NCBI GenBank assembly: GCA_022820665.1
Contig: JAJEFB010000004.1
Location: 1 to 60,869, forward strand
Direction of reading: 5' to 3'
DNA length: 60,869 nucleotides
Origin: Anaerolineae bacterium
Lineage (GTDB): Bacteria > Chloroflexota > Anaerolineae > Aggregatilineales > Phototrophicaceae
The notes under the pieces were generated by a model. That model had not been told where the DNA came from and made no database searches. It saw only the letters and a program-made list of their open reading frames with translations. The position numbers and the translations under genes were made by a program. Each line of letters begins with the position of its first letter. Within the stretch, counting starts at the first letter, position 1. Positions 26,888-33,582 of the stretch are shown in pieces.

Positions 26888-27754
26888 GTGAACAGGGATC
26901 ACACGACCCTCCTGCGCTTGCGCAAAGCGCGCCGCTATATCTTGCTCTATGTCCTGTTGATCGCAATCGCGATTGCTATCATCTTGCCGATATCCTGGAT
27001 CGTCGCATCGTCCTTTACCACGCGCGAGACCGTGTGGAAGAACGTCTTGCCCTTTTCCTGGCGGGCTTTCTTCCCGGCCGATTTCACTTTGGACGGCTAC
27101 CACGCCATCTTCGAGAAAGACTTCGGACGGGCGCTGTTGAACACCTTTTTCTTGGGCGCGGTGACGGTCGTCTTTGGGATCGCCGTCGGAGCCATGTCGG
27201 GCTTCGCCTTCGCCCGCTTGCAGTTCCGCGCCAAGAATTTCCTGTTTGCCCTGGTCATCTTCAGTTTTATGATTCCCGGCGATCTGACAATCATCCCGTC
27301 TTTCGTTCTCGTGCGGGATCTGGGCTGGCTCGGCACCTGGCAGGGACTCATCGTGCCGGGCTTGGCCAACGGCATCATCATCTTTCTCTTCCGCCAGTTC
27401 TTCGCCGAGATCCCGCAAGACTTGATCGACGCGCCTAGGGTTGATGGCGCGACCTGGCTGCAAGTCTTTATGCGGATCATCTTGCCCGTCTCCAAGCCCG
27501 CCTTGATCAGCGCCGGGGTGATCTTGTTCCTGGGCCAATGGAATAACTTCTTCTGGCCCCTGCTGGTGGCGCCGGATCCGGAACTGCGGGTCGTGCAAGT
27601 CGCGGTGTCCATCATCGGCGTCGAACAGCAAGTCAGTTTGTGGGAGCAGATGTTTGCCAGTTCCACGCTGGCGATGCTGGTTCCGGTCCTCTTGATCTTG
27701 CCCTTCCAAAGGTATTACGTCGGGGGCATTCTGGGCTCCGGCTTAAAGGGCTGA
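26888..27754 (+). CDS. CUT1 sugar ABC transporter permease (MalG type)
   Basis: A 288-aa permease starting at GTG. The N-terminal span ends in PISWIVASSFTTRETVWKNV, and the EAA loop is QDLIDAPRVDGATWLQ, ending ILPVSKPA. The second EAA alanine is replaced by proline (DAPRVDG), a mild deviation. It lies 98 bp after the MalF-type gene and 63 bp before the nucleoside hydrolase. No ATPase gene is present. Confidence 0.9.
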   Translation: MNRDHTTLLRLRKARRYILLYVLLIAIAIAIILPISWIVASSFTTRETVWKNVLPFSWRAFFPADFTLDGYHAIFEKDFGRALLNTFFLGAVTVVFGIAVGAMSGFAFARLQFRAKNFLFALVIFSFMIPGDLTIIPSFVLVRDLGWLGTWQGLIVPGLANGIIIFLFRQFFAEIPQDLIDAPRVDGATWLQVFMRIILPVSKPALISAGVILFLGQWNNFFWPLLVAPDPELRVVQVAVSIIGVEQQVSLWEQMFASSTLAMLVPVLLILPFQRYYVGGILGSGLKG

Positions 27755-27817
27755 TGCCACAAGTATCTCACCGAGCACTTCGCATCGTTGTGTAAGCTGA
27801 CAGATACGAGGTAAACA

Positions 27818-28723
27818 GTGAAAATCATATTTGATACGGATATCGGCACCGATGTGGACGACTTCGTCGCCCTGGCGCTCTTGCTCAACTCGCCCGAAGC
27901 CGAGCTTGTGGGAGTGACCTGCGTCTACGGCGATGTGCTGCTGAGAGCGCGCATGGCGCTGAAGCTCTTGCGCTTGCGCGGACTCACCGATGCGCCGGTG
28001 ACGATGGGCGCGACCGAGCCCCTGCTCGCTTTGCGCCCGATTTTCTGGGGCGGGCACGAAGGACAAGGTTTCCTGAAAGCGGAGGACGAGGCTCTGCAAC
28101 CGGCATCGGAGTTCGCCGTCAATTTCATCGTGCGGGCAGTGATGGAAAACCCCGGGCAGATTCATCTGCTTTGCATCGGTCCCTTGACCAACGCCGCCCT
28201 GGCCCTTCGTCAAGAGCCGCGCCTGGCGGAAAACCTGGCGGGATTGACTATCATGGGCGGCGCCTTCCAGCGCTCGGTCCATGTCTATGCCGATTACGGC
28301 GAGCACAACATCGTCAGCGATCCGGAAGCCGCGCATATCGTCTTCGCCTCCGGCGCGCCCATCACGCTCATCCCGCTTGATGTCACCACGCAAGTGCGGG
28401 TCACCAGCGAGGGCTCGGCGCGGATACGCGAGGCCCGCACGCCCTTCCACAGGGCGCTTGCCGACCAGATTGACATGTATCCCTTTTTCGCGAGCCGCGG
28501 CTGGACCTATATGCACGATCCCCTGGCGATGGCGGCTCTTATCCGACCGGAGCTTGTCAGCTTGACCCCGCTCCACGTCGACGTGGAAACGGGCGGGCGC
28601 TTTGCGGCCGGCGTGACCTTCATGCGCGCGCCCGATGCCGATTGGCCGGAGAACGCGCGGGTCGCGCTTGATGTTGATGTCGAAGGCTTCGAGCATTTCT
28701 TGATTGAGCGCCTGGCGCGATGA
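27818..28723 (+). CDS. Nucleoside hydrolase (IunH family)
   Basis: A 301-aa N-ribohydrolase starting at GTG. The calcium-binding N-terminus DTDIGTDVDDFVAL has the variant spacing seen in many family members. VGVTCVYGD, IGPLTNAALAL, IMGGAF and EHNIVSDPEAAHIVF complete the set of family motifs. The HDPLAMAAL stretch carries the conserved C-terminal aspartate. The reaction is cleavage of a nucleoside into ribose and base; base preference cannot be read. It is the last gene of the CUT1 operon, 63 bp after the permease, which suggests that the importer brings in a nucleoside or ribosyl compound. Confidence 0.9.
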   Translation: MKIIFDTDIGTDVDDFVALALLLNSPEAELVGVTCVYGDVLLRARMALKLLRLRGLTDAPVTMGATEPLLALRPIFWGGHEGQGFLKAEDEALQPASEFAVNFIVRAVMENPGQIHLLCIGPLTNAALALRQEPRLAENLAGLTIMGGAFQRSVHVYADYGEHNIVSDPEAAHIVFASGAPITLIPLDVTTQVRVTSEGSARIREARTPFHRALADQIDMYPFFASRGWTYMHDPLAMAALIRPELVSLTPLHVDVETGGRFAAGVTFMRAPDADWPENARVALDVDVEGFEHFLIERLAR

Positions 28724-28750
28724 CCGGTGATCACAGGCGCTTTCGGACGC

Positions 28751-29989
28751 TCAGCCAAGCGCCTTCAGATCAGAACTGCTGCCCGGCTCCTGCGGCGTCG
28801 CATAGACGCCGCCTTCCACGCGCGCCGGATCTGTGAAATGCTGCCGCAAATGCGGGATGTATTCCAGGAAGATCGCTTCGTGGCCCAAGGCGATATGATT
28901 GAAGAGTACCAGATGTTGGTGGATCTGCCCCATGTCGCCGACGTGCGGTACCACCGGTATGCCGTACTTGCGCGCCATTAGGCTCACCGTGATGAATTCG
29001 CTGACCCCGCCCAGCCGCACGCAATCCGGTTGCAAGAATCCTGCGACGTCGGCTTGGAGATAATTCTTGAAGACAATCTGATTGGGCAGGTGCTCGCCGA
29101 TTGCCAGCTTCATTGGCGCGATGGCCCGCGCCAGCCTCTGATGAGCCAGCACATCGTCGGGGTGGGTGGGTTCTTCGATCCAGTAGGGATTCATCCCGCC
29201 TAGTTTCTGGCACATTTCCAGCGCTTGCGGCAAGGTCCATTGTTGATTGACATCCAGCATGACGCGGGCTTGGTCGCCGACCGTTTCCCGCACCAGGAAG
29301 GCGCGGCGGATGTCCCGCGCCGGATCATCCGAGCCGACCTTGAGTTTGACCGAAGCGAAACCCTGATCCATCGATTTGACCAGCTTCTCTTTGATGGTGT
29401 CATCGGCGTATTGAATCCAGCCAATCGATGTATCGTAGCCGGGATAGCCCCGTTCCAGAATGTCCATCCGCTGTTCCCGAAGCTGCTGCTCGTTTCGTAA
29501 TATCGTCAATGCCTCTTGCGCGCTCAGCGCATCGTCGAGGTAACGCAGATGCAGCGTCGCCAGCACTTGCTCCGGCCTCAAGTCCAGCAGCAGCCGCCAC
29601 AGGGGCAAGCCCCGCGCCTTGGCCCACAGGTCGAAGCAGGCGTTGACGATCGACGACAGCGCCAGATGCACAACCCCTTTGTGGGGACCCAGCCAGCGAT
29701 ATTGCGGATGTTCCAGCATGAGCGCGTAGACGTTCCCAAATTCAGCCATCAGCGCTTCAATGTCGCGGCCCACCAGGACCTCCGCCAGATCATCGATGGC
29801 GCGGCAGACCAGATCGTTTCCGCCGCCCAGGGTAAAAGCCAAACCGATGCCGGTCAGCGCGCTATTCGTCCGGAGTTGCGCCACGGCGTATGAATACTGC
29901 GGATTGGAATGCACGCTGTCAGCGCCGGCGCCTTCTTCCAGCGTGAAGCGCAAATCCCGCGTTTGGATCCCGCTGATGACGGTCGACAT
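28751..29989 (-). CDS. L-fuconate dehydratase-like enolase-superfamily enzyme
   Basis: A 412-aa member of the enolase superfamily that matches the L-fuconate dehydratase group closely by eye. Catalytic K215 and K217 are in VKLKVG; metal ligands D247 (MLDVNQQW), E273 (WIEEPTHPDD) and E299 (AIGEH) follow; H349 is in VVPHVG. Spacing is within two residues of the Xanthomonas enzyme (K220, D248, E274, E301, H351). Expected reaction: L-fuconate to 2-keto-3-deoxy-L-fuconate. AGGAGG five bases before the ATG fixes the start. The first operator of the shared palindromic set (30009-30041) lies 20-52 bp upstream, so it belongs to the putative IclR regulon. Confidence 0.88.
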   Translation of the reverse strand: MSTVISGIQTRDLRFTLEEGAGADSVHSNPQYSYAVAQLRTNSALTGIGLAFTLGGGNDLVCRAIDDLAEVLVGRDIEALMAEFGNVYALMLEHPQYRWLGPHKGVVHLALSSIVNACFDLWAKARGLPLWRLLLDLRPEQVLATLHLRYLDDALSAQEALTILRNEQQLREQRMDILERGYPGYDTSIGWIQYADDTIKEKLVKSMDQGFASVKLKVGSDDPARDIRRAFLVRETVGDQARVMLDVNQQWTLPQALEMCQKLGGMNPYWIEEPTHPDDVLAHQRLARAIAPMKLAIGEHLPNQIVFKNYLQADVAGFLQPDCVRLGGVSEFITVSLMARKYGIPVVPHVGDMGQIHQHLVLFNHIALGHEAIFLEYIPHLRQHFTDPARVEGGVYATPQEPGSSSDLKALG

Positions 29990-30008
29990 CGAAACCTCCT
30001 AAGGACTG

Positions 30009-30041
30009 TTTTGCTTGCAAAAACATATTTTGCAGGTAAAA
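30009..30041. promoter_or_regulatory. Composite palindromic operator, site A
   Basis: TTTTGCTTGCAAAA at 30009-30022, a 5-bp spacer, then TTTTGCAGGTAAAA at 30028-30041. The first box and the preceding CTG are identical in sites B and C. The element lies between the fuconate dehydratase gene and the fifth CUT1 operon. TTGCAA inside box 1 and TAAAAT at the end of box 2 are 16 bp apart and could be the plus-strand -35 and -10, so a bound repressor would cover the promoter. Confidence 0.8.
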
Positions 30042-30250
30042 TAAGGTACGCTTGTTTGATGCGTTTCGCGCCTGAATTGGCTGGGAATACAGCCGAAGTT
30101 CTTTTGCGCTGCCATTGATTAAGTTCAAGCTGAGTGATTCATTAGTGGACATTTTACCGAGAAGAAGGGAGCGGGACATCGTCAATTCCAGATCAAGCAA
30201 TTCGAGCGGTTTTTGCACAAGATTCAATACAGGATAGGAGAGAACAGAAC

Positions 30251-31606
30251 ATGGTTCGCAAACTCATTTTGATCGTTCTCGTTTTCGCGCTCGTCGCGCT
30301 GACGGCGGTAGCGCAAGACGAAGCCCAATACGCGGGCTTGGACATGGACTTGTCCGGCGTGCACATCAAGATGGCTGCTATCGGCGGCGGCCTTTATGAA
30401 GTGATGTACGAGTCAATCTCGATCTTTGAAGAAGCGACGGGCGCGACGGTGGAGATCATCGCCTTGCTCGACGGTTTCGCCATTGATCAGAAGCTCAAGG
30501 TCGACTTCGCCACCGGCGCGGCCGATTATGACGTGGCTTGGGACCATACCAGCTTCGTCGCCCAATACACGCCCTTTTTGCATCCGCTGCAAGATTTCTT
30601 CAGCGAAGAAGAACTGGCGGCTTTCAGCCCGGCGATCCTCGATGCGGCAACCATAGACGGCAACCTCTATCTGATCCCGCGCCATGCCGATATCAGCCCG
30701 ATCCACTATCGCGCCGACCTCTATTCCGACGAGGCGATCGCGGCTGCTTACATGGAAGCCACCGGTGAGGAACTGGTCGTTCCTTCGACGCTGGAAGAGA
30801 TCGACCGGCAAGCGCGTTTCTTCGTCGAGAACGGTCACAGCACTTTTGGCTATACTCTGGCAGGCAAGGAAGAGGCTTTGACCGGCCGCTTCTATGAGAT
30901 GCACTTTGCCAGCGGCGGTTCGCTCTTCGACGAGAATTACCAGCCGAGTTTCAATGACGACATCGGCGTCGCCGTCGCCGAATTGATCGCGGGCTGGTAC
31001 CAGGACGGCATCATCCCGGCCGACACGACCTCGCTGCTCTGGGATGGCGTGGCGCAGAACTTCTGCAACAACGATGTCGCCATCAAACTGGAATGGTACG
31101 GCTGGTACAGCTACTTCCAGAATCCGGATTCCTGCGCGGTCGCGGGGAACTTCGGCTTGGCGCGCGGTTTCACCGGCTTGTCCCTTGGCGGCGATGCCGT
31201 GCGTCCCAGCGGTTGGGCGGGCGCCCATGCCTTCTCGATCCCGGCTACCGCGCCCAATCCGGCCGCCGGCGCCGAGTTGATCCGCTTCCTGACCTCCGAA
31301 CGCGTCGCCTACGAAGAAGCGCAGTTGGGCTTCTTGCCGGTGAGGGACGATGTTTGGGATCGCATCATCGCTGATGCTGCCGACGCCGAAAATCCCCTCG
31401 ATCGCGAACGGCTGGAATTGGCGCGCATTCAGGTCGGCCAAGACTTCAAGACGCCGCCGCTGATCGCCGAATGGATTCCCTTCTCCAACCTCTTCTACCC
31501 ACAACTGCAAGCCATCATCCTGGGCGATGTCGACGCGCAGGCGGGGTTGGACGCGGCCGCGGAAGCCACGCGTGAACTGATGGAATCCGCCGGCTACTAC
31601 GACTAA
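30251..31606 (+). CDS. Sugar ABC transporter substrate-binding protein (CUT1)
   Basis: A 451-aa exported binding protein; signal peptide MVRKLILIVLVFALVALTAV with cleavage near AQD. The mature protein contains VDFATGAADYDVAWDHTSF, a variant SBP-1 motif, and IPRHADISPIHYRADLY. GGAGAG before the ATG supports the start. Its 5' leader of about 200 bp starts at operator site A. Co-regulation with a fuconate dehydratase suggests a deoxysugar, sugar acid or glycoside ligand. Confidence 0.9.
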   Translation: MVRKLILIVLVFALVALTAVAQDEAQYAGLDMDLSGVHIKMAAIGGGLYEVMYESISIFEEATGATVEIIALLDGFAIDQKLKVDFATGAADYDVAWDHTSFVAQYTPFLHPLQDFFSEEELAAFSPAILDAATIDGNLYLIPRHADISPIHYRADLYSDEAIAAAYMEATGEELVVPSTLEEIDRQARFFVENGHSTFGYTLAGKEEALTGRFYEMHFASGGSLFDENYQPSFNDDIGVAVAELIAGWYQDGIIPADTTSLLWDGVAQNFCNNDVAIKLEWYGWYSYFQNPDSCAVAGNFGLARGFTGLSLGGDAVRPSGWAGAHAFSIPATAPNPAAGAELIRFLTSERVAYEEAQLGFLPVRDDVWDRIIADAADAENPLDRERLELARIQVGQDFKTPPLIAEWIPFSNLFYPQLQAIILGDVDAQAGLDAAAEATRELMESAGYYD

Positions 31607-31620
31607 AGCGGAACTCGTAC

Positions 31621-31663
31621 AACCTGCAGTGATGACTAGCTTTCATCACTGCAGGTTTTCTTG
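31621..31663 (+). terminator. Strong intrinsic terminator or attenuator inside the operon
   Basis: AACCTGCAGTGATG (31621-31634) and CATCACTGCAGGTT (31644-31657) form a perfect 14-bp stem with a 9-nt loop, followed by TTCTTGT. It starts 15 bp after the binding-protein stop and lies upstream of both permeases, so most transcripts should stop here. A perfect TATAAT at 31693-31698 may mark a second promoter for the permeases, although no good -35 is seen. Confidence 0.8.
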
Positions 31664-31738
31664 TCTGTTAGCGCGCGCGCCTCAACTACCGATATAATCT
31701 AGTCAATTGCGGAAATCCTTAGCGCTTCCGAATACTTG

Positions 31739-32695
31739 ATGATTGAAAAATCCAAGGCGACAACCGAAAACGACGCTGCCAACCAAGCCGACCTTTTCAA
31801 CCGAATCGACGCCGGTCCTTTTCCCTTCTTGCTCATCCTGCCCTCGGTCCTGGTGATCGTCCTGGTAGTCGCTTTTCCCTTGATTTATTCTTTATACGTT
31901 AGCTTCACGCCCTACGAGCTGCTGCGGCCCAACAGCTTGAACTTCCAACTGGCGAAGGCGCTGCGGAATTATCAGAAGCTGCTCAATGACGACATCTTCT
32001 GGCGCTCGTTGTGGAACACGATCATCTTCCTGGCGGTGTCGGTCAATTTGAGCTATGTCATCTCGCTGGCATTGTCGCAGTTGTTAGCGCGCGTGACGGT
32101 AGGGCAGAGCCTGCTGCGCACGCTGCTGATGGTGCCGATGATGTTCGCGCCCATCCTGGTGGGCATGCAATTTCGCTGGTTTTTCAATGCCAATGTGGGC
32201 TTGGTCAACAACTTCTTGATCAGCCTGGGCTTGATACAAGCGCAGGGTCAGATCGCCTGGCTGGTTGATGTGCCCTTGGGCATGATCACCATTATTTTGG
32301 CTTCGGTTTGGATGAATATCCCGGTCTTGACGATCATTCTGCTGGCTGGCACCTTGTCCCTGCCCACCGAGACCTTTGAAGCGGCGGAAGTTGACGGCGC
32401 GTCGGGCTGGCAGAAATTCCGCTTCATTACTTTTCCGCTGCTGGCGCCCTTTTCCTACATCGCCTTGACGATCATGTCGCTGGATATCGCCCGCGCCTTC
32501 GATATCGTGCGCATCATGACCGACGGCGGTCCCGCTCGACGCACCGAAATGCTCTGGACCTATATCACGCGCCTGGCAATTGAGGACACCAAATTCGGCT
32601 TGGGCAGCGCCATGTCCTGGATCACCGTTTTCCTGTCGGTGCTCTTCACGCTCTATTTCTTCCGGCAATTGGTCAAAGCGAGGATCGTGCGATGA
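31739..32695 (+). CDS. CUT1 sugar ABC transporter permease (MalF type)
   Basis: A 318-aa six-span permease with a longer charged N-terminus (to about residue 28) before the first span (FPFLLILPSVLVIVLVV). The EAA loop reads TETFEAAEVDGASGWQKF, ending FPLLAPF. The ATG at 31739 is called; a TTG one codon earlier is also in frame. Its 3' end overlaps the next permease by 4 bp (ATGA). It may be transcribed from its own weak promoter after the terminator at 31621-31663. Confidence 0.9.
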   Translation: MIEKSKATTENDAANQADLFNRIDAGPFPFLLILPSVLVIVLVVAFPLIYSLYVSFTPYELLRPNSLNFQLAKALRNYQKLLNDDIFWRSLWNTIIFLAVSVNLSYVISLALSQLLARVTVGQSLLRTLLMVPMMFAPILVGMQFRWFFNANVGLVNNFLISLGLIQAQGQIAWLVDVPLGMITIILASVWMNIPVLTIILLAGTLSLPTETFEAAEVDGASGWQKFRFITFPLLAPFSYIALTIMSLDIARAFDIVRIMTDGGPARRTEMLWTYITRLAIEDTKFGLGSAMSWITVFLSVLFTLYFFRQLVKARIVR

Positions 32696-33561
32696 TCACG
32701 CGCAGCGTGGGTCCCAATCGTCGCCGCAACGATATCATCTGGAATGCCGCTGCCTGGCTGATTCTGCTCTTTTTGGCATTGCCCGCCTTCTGGATCATCA
32801 TGACGGCTTTCCGTCCCAATGTGGAGATCAACACTTTCCCGCCGGTTTGGATCCCGCGGCGTTTGACGCTGGAAGCCTACGCCAATATGTTCGGCTTGAA
32901 CCCCGAAGTGCAGCAGCGCGTCGCCGTCGAAGCCTACTTGCGCAATTCGCTTTTGGCGGCTGGTACCAGTACGATTGTCGCGGTATCGCTGGGCACGCTG
33001 GCTGGCTATGCTTTTGCGCGCTTTCGCTTTCGCTTTCATACTACGCTCTTCCTCGGCATCATGCTTTCCCGCTCGGTCCCCGGCGTCGCCCTGAGTTTGC
33101 CGCTCTTTTTGCTCTTTAACCGCGCCGGACTAACCAATAACGTTTTCGGCTTGGCATTTGTTTATGTCGCCGTCAATATCCCCTTCACCGCCTGGCTGAT
33201 GGATGGCTTTTTCCGCCAGATCCCCCAGGAGCTGACTGAATCAGCCTATATCGACGGCTGCGGTCACTGGTCGGCTTTCTGGCGTATTGAACTGCCGCTT
33301 TCCTTGCCCGGCTTGGCGACGGCTGCCATCTTCGCTTTTCTGGCGGCTTGGAACGAATTTCAGATCGTCAGCGTCCTGGCGCGCAATAACGCCGCCAAAA
33401 CCTTCCCGCCCGGCTTGTTCGCCTTCACCGAGCAATTCACGGTCGATTGGCGTGGCATGGCCGCCATGAGCGTGATCATGATGGTGCCTGCGGTCATCTT
33501 TGTCATTCTGGTGCAGCGCAACCTGGTCAGCGGATTGACCTTCGGCGCGGTCAAGGGCTGA
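32692..33561 (+). CDS. CUT1 sugar ABC transporter permease (MalG type)
   Basis: A 289-aa permease translationally coupled to the MalF-type gene. N-terminal landmarks are LPAFWIIMTAFRPNVEINTFPP; the EAA loop is QELTESAYIDGCGHWSAF, ending LPLSLPG; the C-terminus QRNLVSGLTFGAVKG is typical. It ends the operon and converges with the metallopeptidase gene 21 bp further on. No ATPase gene is present. Confidence 0.92.
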   Translation: MITRSVGPNRRRNDIIWNAAAWLILLFLALPAFWIIMTAFRPNVEINTFPPVWIPRRLTLEAYANMFGLNPEVQQRVAVEAYLRNSLLAAGTSTIVAVSLGTLAGYAFARFRFRFHTTLFLGIMLSRSVPGVALSLPLFLLFNRAGLTNNVFGLAFVYVAVNIPFTAWLMDGFFRQIPQELTESAYIDGCGHWSAFWRIELPLSLPGLATAAIFAFLAAWNEFQIVSVLARNNAAKTFPPGLFAFTEQFTVDWRGMAAMSVIMMVPAVIFVILVQRNLVSGLTFGAVKG

Positions 33562-33582
33562 GCCGCCGGGCGCCGGCTCGAT

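Noticed and set aside
29919..30227. A 102-aa minus-strand frame over operator site A
   Set aside because: It runs through the palindromic regulatory element into the fuconate dehydratase start region and has no coding features.
30413..31510. A 365-aa minus-strand reading frame
   Set aside because: Antisense to a binding-protein gene with a clear signal peptide and SBP motif.
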